DNA from: Ustulina deusta
Lineage: Eukaryota; Ascomycota; Sordariomycetes; Xylariales; Xylariaceae
Direction of reading: 5' to 3'
DNA length: 64,000 nt
Assembly: GCA_023159155.1 (NCBI GenBank)
Contig: JAJNNX010000001.1
Coordinates: 1,798,001-1,862,000 of the forward strand
The notes under the pieces were generated by a model. The model had not been told where the DNA came from. It was given only the letters and a program-made list of their open reading frames with translations, and made no database searches. Position 1 is the stretch's first letter, and every line of letters starts with the position of its first letter. Below, piece by piece: positions 43,748 to 56,146 of this stretch. A program made the translations under genes and the position numbers.

Positions 43748-46700
43748 ATGGCTTCTAAAGATCTAGCTGAGGCAGAGGCCCCTGCTAATAGGTTGCTGAG
43801 CAAGATCAAGGATGAGCAAGTGTCTCGCCATCCCTCGCCACAGCCCACCCACTTCACCGTCCCGCTCAGTAATGGTAGGATCAATGGTCAGAATGGGCAC
43901 AATGGACACCGGGTCTTACGATCCGCTACAGTCGGGTACATTGCACCTGAGTTCAAGGGCAAGGAAGAGCAGATGGCTACAGGTAAGCCCGTTATACTTC
44001 TACAGTCGCTTGAATCGGCTATTTTATTAACAAGTCATAGTCAAGGAAATCATCACAAAGGATAACTGGATTCCAGCCTCACATCTGGAAGAACAGATAT
44101 CATGGTTCTACAATGAACTGGGTATCGATGATGTTTACTTTCAGATGGAGAAAGCAGAGGTTATTGCAACGATAATTACATCGATGTATGCTGCCAAAGT
44201 CGCGGCCCATTCCCGCATAGACAAGCGTGAGGAGATACAACTAGATATGGAGGCGGTAGACCACGCTATCTATATTGACACCAGTGTCCCCGGACTTTCC
44301 AACATTAAAGGTCCGCGCTACGAGAATAGGTTGGAAGCGAAGTATCTTGAGCACACGGATCCCGATAAGAGATTCCGGGTCGAGACCTTCCGCTCACCTG
44401 TATCTCTGTCTAACGACAAATCATCCACTACCTCCCTGCGTTGCTACTTCGTGTATCAGTGCCAATTCGTGGACTCAAGGCCAGCCCCAGATGAGACCCG
44501 TCTTGAAGTTATCAGCGACAGGATGTTTTTGACGAAGGCGACTAAGAATACTAAGCTGATATATCATGACATTATCAAGCTCGCTGTCAGCCGTACGGGG
44601 CCGGTGATCGAAGTATTCGATATAGAAGGCACAGAGGAGAAGCGCCTTGTTGTCGCATTCCGCTCCCGCACGGCCCGCGGCCTTTTCAGCGCCTTGAGTG
44701 ACTTGTACCATTACTATGGGGTTACTAGCTCCAGGAAATACGTTGAACAATTCTCAAACGGGATAACCGTCATGAGTATTTACTTGAAGCCGGCAGCAAA
44801 CCCGGAAACCAACTCTATGCCGATCGAGCAATCAATTCACCAGATCACCAAAGAAATCTCTCTGTTGTACTGCATCCCGCAGAACAAGCTTCATCCGCTG
44901 TTCGCATCTGGAGAGCTGAGCCTCCAAGAAACCATTTACGGGCATTGTGTTTGGGTTTTCGTTCAGCACTTTCTGAACCGCCTGGGTTCGGAGTACACAT
45001 CCATCAGAAACGCCCTAAACGCTACCAACGCGGCACACGCAGAGATGCTCTCTAAGCTGAAGCGCCGCCTACGCACTGAGACATTTACCCCCGACTACAT
45101 CCTAGAGATTATCTCGTCCTACCCTGCGTTGGTCAGATCTCTGTATGCAGCCTTCGCTAGTATTCATCTAGCGGTTGGTGATGGATTCGAACGGCATCTC
45201 ATTGCTCCGACTCCTTCCGTTGACATTTTGTCAGATGCTCTTCTCAAGGAAAAAATTAGCCGAGAAGTGTCTAATGAACATGAAGAGATGGTAATGACCG
45301 CTTTTCGTATTTTCAACAATGCTGTTTTGAAGACGAACTACTTCACACCTACCAAAGTAGCTTTGAGCTTCCGTCTTGATCCGACCTTCCTTCCAGAGTC
45401 AGAATATCCCCGTCGCTTATACGGTATGTTTCTTGTCATTAGTGCTGAGGCACGCGGTTTTCATCTTCGATTCAAGGAAGTCGCTCGTGGAGGTATCAGG
45501 ATCGTAAAATCCCGCAGCAAGGAGGCATACAGTATCAATGCGAGAAATCTGTTTGATGAAAATTACGGTCTTGCAAGCACACAACAACGCAAGAACAAGG
45601 ATATCCCGGAAGGCGGTTCGAAGGGTGTCATTTTGCTTGATGCTAAGCAGCAAGACCGAGCACGCGAAGCGTTCGAGAAGTATATCGACAGCATTTTGGA
45701 TCTCCTGCTTCCTGCCCAAACCCCCGGCATCAAGAATCCTGTCGTTGATCTCCATCGCAAAGAAGAGATTCTATTTATGGGCCCAGATGAAAACACGGCT
45801 GACCTGGTGGACTGGGCTACTGAGCATGCTCGTTTCCGCGGCGCACCTTGGTGGAAGTCCTTCTTCACGGGGAAATCTCCCAAACTGGGTGGTATCCCAC
45901 ACGACGCATATGGCATGACTACATTGTCAGTGAGAGAATACGTCAAAGGCATCTACCGCAAGTTGAACCTTGATCCCGCCACAGTCAAAAAGATGCAGAC
46001 TGGTGGTCCTGATGGTGACCTGGGAAGCAATGAAATACTTCTCAGCAACGAGAAATACACTGCCATTGTTGACGGTTCCGGTGTCCTGGTCGATCCCAAT
46101 GGTATCGATAAGGACGAGTTGCGCCGCTTGGCCAAGAATCGTGTCATGATTTCTCATTTTGATATTTCAAAGCTGTCGAAGGACGGCTATCGGGTCTTGT
46201 GCGATGACTCGAACATTACATTGCCTTCCGGCGAGTTCGTTAACAGTGGAACATACTTCCGCAACGTCTTCCATTTAAGAGACTCCGACCTAACAGATTG
46301 TTTCGTACCCTGTGGTGGTCGCCCCGAGTCTATTGACCTTTCGACGGTCAACAGGCTTATTAAAGATGGCAGAACAAAAGTACCATACATCGTCGAAGGA
46401 GCAAATTTGTTCATTACACAAGATGCCAAACTGCGGTTGGAAGAAGCTGGGTGCATTCTATTCAAAGATGCGTCCGCGAATAAGGGCGGTGTTACATCAT
46501 CATCGCTCGAAGTTCTTGCATCGCTCAGCTTTGATGACGAAGGATTCATAGAGAATATGTGTTGCGACGACCAAGGCCGAGCACCCGAGTTTTACAAGGC
46601 ATACGTGAAACAAGTTCAAGAGACAATTTGCGGGAACGCCCGTCTGGAATTCGAAGCCATCTGGAGAGAACATGAACAAACTGGTGTGCCTCGCGCGGTG

Positions 46701-47051
46701 CTCTCTGATAAGTTGTCTGTCGCTATCACAGACCTCGATGAAGAGTTGCAGCGGTCTGATCTATGGAATAACGAGAAGATCCGACGATCTGTACTGGCCG
46801 ATGCCCTTCCTAAGCTCTTATTGGACAAACTTGGGCTTGACGCAATCATTACGCGTGTTCCAGACACATACCTCCGAGCGATTTTCGGAAGCTATTTGGC
46901 ATCTCGTTTTGTATACGAGTTCGGCAGCCAGCCTAGTCAATTTGCTTTCTATGACTTGTAAGTTCAATAACTCCGTTGGTGTTCCAAGAAGCAGACTAAC
47001 ACTCTTAATAACAGCATGTCGAAGAGAATGGCCATAGTCGAATCATACTGA
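43748..47051 (+). CDS. gdh2: NAD-specific glutamate dehydrogenase (large, about 115 kDa class)
   Basis: Catabolic enzyme that oxidises glutamate to 2-oxoglutarate and ammonia with NAD+. Three exons, 43748-43982, 44041-46957 and 47015-47051, join in phase to 1062 residues, the usual fungal length. The N-terminal regulatory half begins with a disordered stretch and then KEIITKDNWIPASHLEEQ. The catalytic half shows FRLDPTFLPESEYP, FKEVARGGIRIVKSR, NYGLASTQQRKNKDIPEGGS, the dinucleotide-binding segment GGPDGDLGSNEI and YIVEGANLFITQDAKLRLEE. The last 12 codons lie in a separate 37-nt exon (MSKRMAIVESY end). Donors GTAAGC and GTAAGT and acceptors ATAG and ACAG are standard. ATG 43748 sits in AACCATGGC, a strong context, after a long pyrimidine-rich leader. 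Confidence 0.97.
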
Positions 47052-48110
47052 TTCTTAGCTTGCTAAAAAAAAACCAAAAAAAAAAAAAACCGTGATTCCA
47101 CGTACAAAGTATGCGAGCATTTTTAAGTTTTAAGTAGCTTCCTTGCTCGGTGGCGTTGGGGACAAAAAAGATAGATGGAAGCTTCAGATCCTGCGGTATA
47201 ATCATGAAACCAAAAACTGAAGCGTTCAATATTAATTCACGGAGGCGACGTGCTCTCTCATCTACAACTTTGTGGAGTTCCCCCCTCTCAGTGACAATTT
47301 AACCCACTTGTAGCGCGAGAGACGACTAAGGTGTTGTCGCATGTGTAATCATGTCTCGCGAACTCTCCCATATTCTACATATTTATGTTTGCATTGCGCT
47401 ATGAGAATCCGGGACCAAATAATTTTGAGGTCATTCTTAGGATACCACAACTGGGTTATGTGCTCTAGTCAACAACGGCAAATTCATTCCTAATAGCACG
47501 TAAAAATTTAATGTCTACCTAGGTATGTAGCTCGTGAAGGCTACGGGATCTGTTCTTTACCTCTATATTTGGCGTTCCTAGCGAGATAAAGGGGCATTTC
47601 GCAGATGATGAAGGATGGTTTAGTAGCAATGACCGCTGTTGCAGGTTAATACCACCGATATCCCTGCACGGCAACAGCTGAAGGAACTGGGCAGCACTGG
47701 CTGTAACCTTCTCACCAAGCCCGCCTGGGTTCAGCATTACCGATAATGCGGAGAAAGTGCACATTGGCAACACGCCGTTCTTTTGGTCCGGGGTCCGGGC
47801 CGTTTTCCACCTGCCCCATACAGATGGCCGACAATCCTTTCGCGGGGGCTATCCGTGTCACGGCATACATGACAAGCCGTGAACCCGAGGGATCGGTTGG
47901 CATTGTGCCGAGCTTGTGTGGCGATTTACGCAGTCCCTTCTTGTACGAGGAGTCATAGAGGAAACATATACCTACAGCCTCTCTTATGCTAGATGGACTT
48001 TTGTTTTTACCGCTCTCGGCCATTTAACTTGCCCATTTATTTGCTTCTGCTTCACACCCCGCTTCGTTTCTGCTGCATGTTGCTGGGATAAGTTGAAGGC
48101 TTAAAACACC
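47052..48110. other. Intergenic between gdh2 and the glycosidase gene
   Basis: Contains the gdh2 3' flank with A-rich runs (about 47066-47090) and the promoter of the glycosidase gene. Two minus-strand frames, 47712-48023 (ATG 87 bp from the glycosidase start) and 47519-47773, have plausible composition but no motif and no clear splice link, so I do not call them. Confidence 0.5.
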
Positions 48111-50488
48111 ATGCACGCATGCTCACTCGTGTCAGTCCTCTGGCCAGTGGCCTTCGTGTTGTATCTTCCGACAACATTCGCGCAAGGCTCGCCGAGCTGG
48201 CAACAGTACGTGCGCGCCCCGAATAGCACAATCGTGCGCCCGGCGACAATATTGTCGAGTTACACACAAGGGGACGTTGAGAATGCCGAAGGACTAGTCA
48301 CAGGGTCTGCCACGACTGTGCTCACTCGAGCCGATGGCTCAGGTGAAATCCCGACCCTTGTTGTTGACTTTGGCCAGAATGTAGTTGGCCAACTGTTGCT
48401 CGGGTTTGCTGGCTCGGCGAATGGGTCATCTAAGGGCTTTCCCGGGATTCGATTGGCGTTTTCGGAGGCCCTTGAGTACCTGACTGATCGCAGTGATTAC
48501 ACACGCTCGGACAGAGCGCAAGGTGTATGCCATTTTTTATGTCGTAGCTTTCTCAAGACACCGTTGTTAGAATCGATGTTGAATCTTAGGGACTGAGTAC
48601 TTCTATGGCAGAATCCACCTCAACTCGTCACCACAGGAACAGATCAGGTAAGAAAACTAAATAATACCTCCTTGATAATTTGGGGAAGGGGATAGACATG
48701 AGTACTTACACTCATATCCTAGATCGCCGTCAAGAATACACCGTATACTTGGGAAGACCAATGGGGTTGTGAGTACGACAGCAAAGTCTGCTCTGATGGC
48801 TTGCACGCTTTCCGATATGTCCGGATCTCGCTGGACGCCCTGGCGACAGATTCGCCGTATACGTCCGCTGACGGCCAAGTAGAGATCTCGTCTGTCAATT
48901 TACGCTGGTCCGGATATTTGGGCACGCCAGCCACATTCACGGGATGGTTCGAGTGCTCCGACGCCAATCTGACACAATGGTGGTATGACGGGGTCTACAC
49001 AGTCGAGATGGGAACGGACATCTTCAGGTCCAACGACACCGAGCCTCGCGGCGCAACAAGCGCAACACTACTCAACAAGCTCATCCTCCACGACGGCGCC
49101 AAGCGGGATCGCGATCCCTACGTGGGCGACCTAGCGGTGGCGTCGCTAACCAGCTACCTCTCCCACGACATCTCCGAGGCCACGCGGAACGTCCTCGAAG
49201 ACCTCGCCGCCCACCAGCGCGCCGACGGCTGGGTCCCGCCCGCCAGCATCAACAACTACACGCTGCAGCTCTTCGACTACCCCTTATACTGGGTCACGTG
49301 CACCTGGGACTACGTCTTCTACACGGGCAACACATCCTACCTCGCCGCGCACTACGCCGCCATGGTCCGCATCCTCGACACGTACTACCCGGCGCACACG
49401 GACGCCGCGACGCAATTGCTCGTGCGCCCGGACGGCTACGGCGACTTCGCCTTCCTGCCGCGCCCGGGCTCCGCCGCGTACTACAGCGCCCTGTACGTGC
49501 TCGCACTCCGCAAGGCCGCCGAGCTAGCCGAGCTCGTCTCCTCGCCCTCCGACGCGGCGACGCGCTGGCGCTCGCGCGCCGCCGCCGTCGCCGCCGGCTT
49601 CCAGGACACCCTCTGGGACGCCGCGGCATCGGCGTACCTCGACCGGCGCTGCGCGGGCGCGGGCTGTGCGGCGCACGCGCAGGACGGGAACAGCCTGGCC
49701 GTGCTGGCGGGGATCGCGGACGCGGCCACGGCCGCCGCCGCGCTGCGCTATCTCGCCGGGAACAACGCGCGGGCCTACGGGAACGCCTTCTACGACGCCG
49801 GCGGCGAGGGCCTCGGCGCCGGCTTCTCGGAGCGCGTGTACGCGTTCGTGTCGTATTTCGAGGCCGCGGCGCGCTTCGGGAGCGGAGACGCCGTCGGCGC
49901 CCTCGACTTGGTTAGTCCCCTAGAGTCTTTTATTCCCCCTTTTGGCATGTCTCAGAGCCCTCAATTGCCTTAACGGGCATTTTCTGCTCCTGCTGCTCCT
50001 GCATGCTCCCGAAACCCCTGAGTAATTCTTACTATGAGTGGACATTATTGACTCCAGTGTTATAACAGGTCCGCCGCACCTGGGGGTGGATGGCGGGTCG
50101 GGACCCCGGCGTCACGCATTGGGAGGGCGTCGGGGCCGGCGGCGCCAAGTACGAGGCCGCTGACACGAGTCTGGCCCACGGGTGGTCGACGGGCGTCACG
50201 CCGTTGCTGAGCACGTATGTGCTCGGCGTCAAGCCCACGAAGCCCGGCTTCTTGGAGTGGGCCGTGGATCCGGTCGCCCCGGATGACATCGCCTGGGCTC
50301 GGGGTGTGGTTCCCACGCCGTACGGGCCGTTGGATGTTAGTTGGGTGAGAGATCCTGCCGGCGACCTCGTCGTCACCGTTATCCCGCCGAATGGCACGAC
50401 AGGGGCGGTAGGTAGCTCTACTTCGGGGAAGGAGGTGCGGGTTGAAGGCGGGCAGAAGACGGTTGTGACGTTGCTTGGGGAGGTGTAA
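48111..50488 (+). CDS. Secreted GH78-like (alpha-L-rhamnosidase superfamily) six-hairpin glycosidase
   Basis: Probable extracellular enzyme acting on rhamnose-containing or related glycans; exact substrate unknown. Four exons, 48111-48522, 48637-48647, 48723-49910 and 50069-50488, join in phase to 676 residues. Residues 1-25 are a signal peptide (hydrophobic core, then FAQG). A beta-rich N-terminal domain contains LVVDFGQNVVGQ. The 11-nt exon 2 completes GTDQIAV. The alpha/alpha-barrel follows: WFECSDANLTQWWYDGVYTV, RDRDPYVGDLAVAS, DGWVPPASI, LFDYPLYWV, RTWGWMAG and THWEGVG. The C-terminal beta domain ends near VTLLGEV. Several N-x-S/T sites suggest glycosylation. The second half of exon 3 (about 49080-49900) is much more GC-rich than the first exon. 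The fold class is fairly sure, the specificity is not. Confidence 0.85.
48637..48647 (+). other. 11-nt microexon of the GH78-like gene
   Basis: Flanked by acceptor CCACAG and donor GTAAGA. It joins exon 1 (ends in phase 1) to exon 3 (phase 0) and supplies the residues of G-T-D-Q, a motif common in this family just before the IAV strand. A longer exon here would contain frame-breaking sequence. Confidence 0.7.
49080..49900. other. GC-rich coding block in glycosidase exon 3
   Basis: Codons here end almost always in G or C, in long runs (for example around 49560-49760), in contrast to the AT-richer exon 1 and the neighbouring gdh2. Coding in the + frame is continuous. Long open frames on the opposite strand and in other frames over this block are by-products of the GC bias. 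Confidence 0.7.
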
Positions 50489-50917
50489 TCGTGTGCCCTT
50501 TCGTATAGTCGGCGGCATATTTATCGTGGACGTGTTCTCCTCTTTGCTCTGTGGGCTGCCTTATAGTTGGAGCTGCTCCTCTATCTAGCAATATTCCCAA
50601 CAATCAAACATAGACGCTGTATGTTAGCAGCTCAAAAATAGGATAATGATTATGGGTTAGTAGATAACTGGCTATCTGCGAGTTATAAGTAATTCAAGCT
50701 CAGGGCTGCTCATACGTAAAAAAAACGGTTCAAGATACTCTTCAATAAATTTATTAAAATGAGATGCGCCTTTTGTTCGTAAATGCTGTTGTTACATGCT
50801 TTTACACGGGTGTAGAGGTCTATACCAGGACGCAACCTCTATGATAAACGTCCCTGTCACCTAAGTTGCACACCTTGCCACTGTTCTAGAGGATATGTAC
50901 CACACGGGACCCAGTCT
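50489..50917. other. Convergent 3' flanks of the glycosidase and mas2 genes
   Basis: AT-rich sequence between two stop codons on opposite strands. Nothing else seen. Confidence 0.6.
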
Positions 50918-52699
50918 TCACCGTTTGCCGAGCCCCCATTTGGATATTCTATCTTGAATCATCTCCCAATTCATCGGCTTCGCGGTGAAGTCAGGTGCAT
51001 CTGCTTCTTGTATTACGACAGTGGGAGCGCCACTACCCTTTCCCTCATTCTGAACGAGGCCGCCAACGACTTGTTTCGCGACGCGTCGGAGATCCTTCAC
51101 GGTTAGTTTCTCGATGCTACGGCACATGTCCTTTACTGGCACCTTCCGACCGTAAACTTGTACTTGTCTGCCGAGATCCTCCAACTCAACCATACGACTC
51201 TCGAGGTTCATCAATAGACTGGATCGAAGTTGGTTCTTGGCACGCTGGACCTCAGCCTCGGAAAGTCTTGAGAAGCCGGTATCCAAGGTAAGCCCTCTGA
51301 GTTCCTGGCACATGGCGTCCAGCATATTCTGGGTACGACCGGGCGTACACAACGCAGATATTCCAAACAAACCAGAGTCTGTGTATGAATGATTAAAAGC
51401 CATACAATTCTCCACCCAAGCATGTTGGTTGAGAACGCTAGTGTACAATCGAGAGTACATGCCCTTTCCGGGACCACCGGCAGAGAACGAGCCACCACCG
51501 CCGAGCAGAGTGTTTAATGTCGCAAGTGCATATATATCTTTGGACCCTATGGGTAGTCCTTCAAATGCTATGTGAATATGACTGAACGTAGGTAGCGTAG
51601 GGTTTAAAGAGGGCGGTTGAGTGGGAAGTGAAATGAAACCTCCTGTATATCGAGAAGGAGCAGAAATATCTTCTAATGCCGGGACAACAGCATTCGCGCT
51701 CGGAGAAGTAGAGAGATTCTTGAAGAGGGGTAATTTAGAGAGAAAGCTCGATGACGAAGATGATGAAGTGGAGGACTTGGTCTCGGCTGATGATAATGAA
51801 TCCATGGATGTTTCTGAGTCTGATCTTGATGGCAACGGTGGTCCGGTGGCTTTCATGTCACCAAAGAACTCAGTGGCTAATCGCACAGCCTCAGTGTGAG
51901 GAACGCCGGCGAAGGCCACGACTGTTCGCTCGGGACGATAGAAGGTATCTCTGTATGTCTCGATCAATGACTTGTCGATCTGTGGTATGCGCTCCCTGGG
52001 ACATAATAGGGGGTTACCAAGAGTATTTGCCCTAAAAGCTGCCATGTGTACCAATTCGGGTATAATGAGTTCGGGCCTTCTCCATATCTCGGTGATTTCA
52101 TATTCAGCGGTGTTAAGCTCTTGAGAGACCTCCTCTTCGGTGATACGGGGATTTCGGATCGTGTCGGCGAGCAGCTCGGTTGCGGCAGGGACTGTAGAGT
52201 TGAAGGTGGCAGCCTGGTACATGATAGATTCTCTGGAAGAAACGCATTGAATGTTTCCGCCAAGAGACTCGACAATCTCTTGGATATCCTCGCCTGACTT
52301 GCTACTCGTGGACTTGAAGGCTAGACGATCGACAATATGGCTTAGTCCACTTAGTTCAGGAGGTTCGAATCGCGATCCAGCCTCGACATAAACGCCTACA
52401 CCAGAGAAGGACCCGGGCAGGGCTTCGGATGCGACGCGAACGCCATTCGGAAGCGTCGTTACGCGATCAAGTTCGGTAGGTTCCTAAAGAAGTGTTAGGG
52501 TATGTATACATATCGATATATGTGGATATATACGATGCGATGGAACGACGGTTGAGAAAAGGGTTTTGGCTACCTTGGCATCTCGAACTTTGACGGTCGC
52601 AAGGCTGCGGCTGATTGGTAGGCGACATATCTTGGTCCTTGCGCACACAGGCGAGGCAAGGCCTCTGGCTAAGGGCTTGGATGCATACGCGCGAAACAT
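50918..52699 (-). CDS. mas2: Mitochondrial processing peptidase alpha subunit
   Basis: Substrate-binding, non-catalytic partner of MPP-beta; together they remove presequences from imported proteins in the matrix. Two exons, 52699-52574 and 52483-50918, phase 0, give 563 residues. The presequence is Arg/Ala-rich (MFRAYASKPLARGLAS), followed by TTLPNGVRVASEALPG. The position of the catalytic HxxEH of the beta subunit reads LSHIVDRLAFKST here, as in true alpha subunits. The flexible glycine-rich loop typical of alpha, GGGGSFSAGGPGKGMYSRL, is complete. A Ser-rich insertion (about residues 250-300) is common in fungal forms. The donor GTAGCC of the only intron is slightly weak, but the frame and the CTTTAG acceptor support it. 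Confidence 0.95.
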
Positions 52700-55600
52700 A
52701 ACGGAGTGGTCGCGCGTCGTCTGCCTCAGCGTCAGTGTTTTTAAAAGTCTGGAGGTGGAGGAGACATCTGCAGTATTGGTTGAAGGATGACCAAGAATTC
52801 CCTTATCAGGTCAAGGGAGGCGCTTATCGGCGGGCGCTAATGAATTAAAGTCGGGGATTGTCACATGACCCCACTATTTAGATATTGTTGCATCATTCTG
52901 CTGTTCTTTGGTACCTCTCTCGATAACTACCTAGGTAAGTACATAGCTAAGGAGGTAGTTGAGTACCTGTAGGTATACCTATTGCACAGTTTTGGTAACA
53001 TAAGCTACCCGGGCATATAGAACCCAATCACACGAGGAACTTGAAGGATCCCGTTAACTTATTGTTAATAATATTAAAAGTGCACGTAGCACCTCAACCA
53101 CAGAGTATAGAGTGCTCACAATCTCAAAGACAGATAGAAATTCACAACAACGAATGGAGTATTGGAAAGATACCGAGCTGGCCTCACAGAAAGCTCACTT
53201 AGCAAACAATGTATCAGGTCTATGGGGAAAGTCACCTTTCCCATGGCAACAATAACACATCCCGAGGTCAATAAGTCCTAATATTAAGTGAGAGACTTGA
53301 GACGTGAGTACTGATCTTTCCCGTGATGATAGATAGATGTATGTGTGTCTCACAACCGCCGCAGTTGGCATACTGATTAGATTAAGCATCACGCTGCGGA
53401 TGCTGGCTTAATAGCCCAGCAATAAGCATATAGACCGAGTAAATCTATCAGAGATTTTAGAAAGCTTTGTTGACTTACCTAGTTGACGATGCGAACAATT
53501 ATTAGCCTTAAATTACGCAGAGGAATTCCTAGTTGGGCAAGGATAGCTTAGCTTTGTTAGCCTCCTATGTAGCTGTTCTTGTATCCTAGGCACTATAATT
53601 TTGTACAATGAAGTGACTAATGGGAATGGGATTTCAATTGTTGGTGTAGGTAATTGTGCAGACAGTTTCGACGCTAAGTCTCGATTTCGGCTGCGCCGAC
53701 ATTTAAAACCCGGGGTGGGCTGAACGTCCAATTTCTTGGCTAGTTCATTTGTGGTGCTGGTTCCAGAAGCTGAAACACCCCAACAATGCCTCACCTAGAC
53801 CTGTTCTAAAATTACATTTGTGGGGGATTCTACACTACCGGTAGGCATTGCCCCTCTTGCCTCTTTTGGGAGCCCTATCCCATAACAGAAACATTCCTTC
53901 TTGCTGATGCTTATGCACTTTCAAATACCTATCATCATCGTGGCGTGTCAATGTCGGCGGCAATTTTAATGGCAGTGGTTGATCGTGTGGTGAATTTAAA
54001 AGGAATATTTTTGCTTACAGGGCGCCAACGCGATGGTAAGATCTCTATATCTTATGATTTAGCAGTTAGTGCACCTACAAGTAGTCTAGTACATTACGCA
54101 GGTCAGGTTAGTCAAACCACTTAATGGAGGTCAGCAGCTGAGTGATCATAATAATTGTTTACAAAACGGGATACAGGTCAGGAAGCGTACTGTAAGGTCT
54201 ATATGTAATTGTACTGTGATTGATAGAATTAGAATAAACCCCTCTCCACTTAGTACAGTATAAGTAATCTTTCTCAGCCCAGGGAAAATTATGCCAGTAC
54301 CGGCCAGGGTGAGCATGACTGCGACAAAATCCAGAAGGTTTCCCATTCGAGTAACGATGACCCGGGAGCGTTGCAGTAGGATCGAGTTGCAGGCTGACTG
54401 GCTACTTACCTCTGTCCGACTACCCAGTAACCATATTTGTGCCGAAGCTGACATCTATACTCGTTTCACGCATCCTAGAAACGACCACCACGATGGCAAC
54501 AATACACCTCCAAAGCCTGAAGCCTCGGGTACGCTGGCCTGAGTTTAGGGAGGTTCGAAATTATGCTTTGATCCCGCTCGGTAGTATCACAGTGGCCACT
54601 AGCCACATGCTTGGAAAGATGTCAGCCAAAACAATACGCAGAATGTAAGAGGACCTGATGGGGCTTGATCCAGGCTCGCTATTCGGGTCTTTGGTCTCGT
54701 CAGAGTTCATAAGGCTTGGTTATTTGCCATATTTTCGGGCGGCCAGGCTCGCGGCTGCGGGTGTGATAACTTGTTGTTATTGACAGGACATGTGGGCGAA
54801 TGAGAAGAAGATGGGGGACTTTGCCAACTCACTACTACCGGGGAAATTGGCAGGTTCTAGTAGGTAGGTCGCTGATTTCAAGTGTCTGCCGGCGGCGCGT
54901 TGTCTCGAATAAAATATTAGGTTATGACCCTTGGAATACTGGAGCCGGCCGGACATCGATTGCAAGTCCTTAAACTGGCAGCCATGGCTGGCCAGACCGC
55001 TAAAAACGCCCGGGTTTCTTCCCTGTCCAATAGGGCGATTGTTAGGTCGAATACGGTCAATTATTATAATTGCAATAATACCGGAAGTACCTACGTAGTC
55101 CATGCTACCATGATGAGCTGCCTTGCCCACTACCGAATAATGGGTCGATTGCCGGCGCTGGTACATCTTCAGTCCAAATAAGGTCATTCCTTGTTCACAA
55201 AGTGGTTGCTCGCATCCTCAACCATCCTGACGGCCAGAGATCATCATGAACTCGCACGCTCTGCGCCCCGGTGGATTTGTCCCCCTTGTTCGTTATAATG
55301 TAGTGTATACTTCGGTAGATGACAGATCGATCCCGGCGGTACAATAATGAATGTTATATTAATTATTAATTATCACACTTCAGACTGTGTGAAAGTTTTG
55401 GTTCTTCATTTCGTCTGCAACATCTTTTCCATATCCTGTTCTGTCCCTCCTCACTCACAGGAGAGTGCCGTATGTACACTATGCCTTCGATTTCGGCCTC
55501 AGCCCAGCATTTCCCGTTCTAGACTTTGCCCATGACCTAACTAACTGCCTGCATTGCAGATACCTGACTACCTCCCAACGCTTTTCTAATGCAGCCTCCC

Positions 55601-56146
55601 TAATGCATTCGTGTAAATGCGTCTCATGACCCCTCGTCTTCAGCCAGTCGAACCATCACCAGCACGTTGCCAATCCCCTTTTGTACGCCTCAACTGGTGA
55701 CGCCGTGTACCCATATACTGGATCTCTCCGGCGCCCGCTCTCCCGTCCTGACTTGCCGGTATATTCCATTCGACTATAGCCGTCCGGAGGCATCTTGGCT
55801 GTATTAATCCTGCATTCCTCGCCCTGCATCCTCGCCCTGCACAGCGACATCGTCATCATCCTCGTTTTTTATTTATTATTTTCGCCAGTCGTCGGCTATT
55901 GCAGCAGAGTTTATACAACATCGAGTCTGCATACATATACCTATTGTCTCCTTATTCCAGCTTACACACAAACACGCACTGTCGCCAGCGAGATCTGCCC
56001 CATCCGCCATTAGTTGCCTTAGGTCACTGCAGCAGCAGCATCAGCAGCACCCCGCCCTTTTCCGACCCCCTAGAACGCACGCGACCACAGGCCGACCTGT
56101 CGCTCCAACGGGCCCAGGCAGGTCGGTTACAATCTAGGCGTTAAAA
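52700..56146. other. Intergenic between mas2 and the FHA-RING gene
   Basis: Divergent upstream region. 52870-53800 is AT-rich with TACCTAGGTA words near 52930 and no supportable gene. 54000-55200 has only short frames, including a 136-codon minus-strand one (54777-55187) without a motif. 55600-56146 is C/T-rich with CAG/CAT repeats (about 56028-56047), as expected for the leader of the FHA-RING gene. Confidence 0.55.

Noticed and set aside
47519..48023. Pair of minus-strand frames next to the glycosidase start
   Set aside because: Composition is plausible, but there is no recognisable motif and I could not find a convincing intron linking them. The ATG is only 87 bp from the opposing start codon.
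49294..49915. Long Arg/Ala-rich frames on both strands inside glycosidase exon 3
   Set aside because: By-products of extreme GC bias; the GH78-like frame is the one with conserved motifs.
52355..52380. GGTTCGAATC-like box B of a tRNA gene
   Set aside because: It falls inside the coding exon of mas2 and no cloverleaf or box A is in range.
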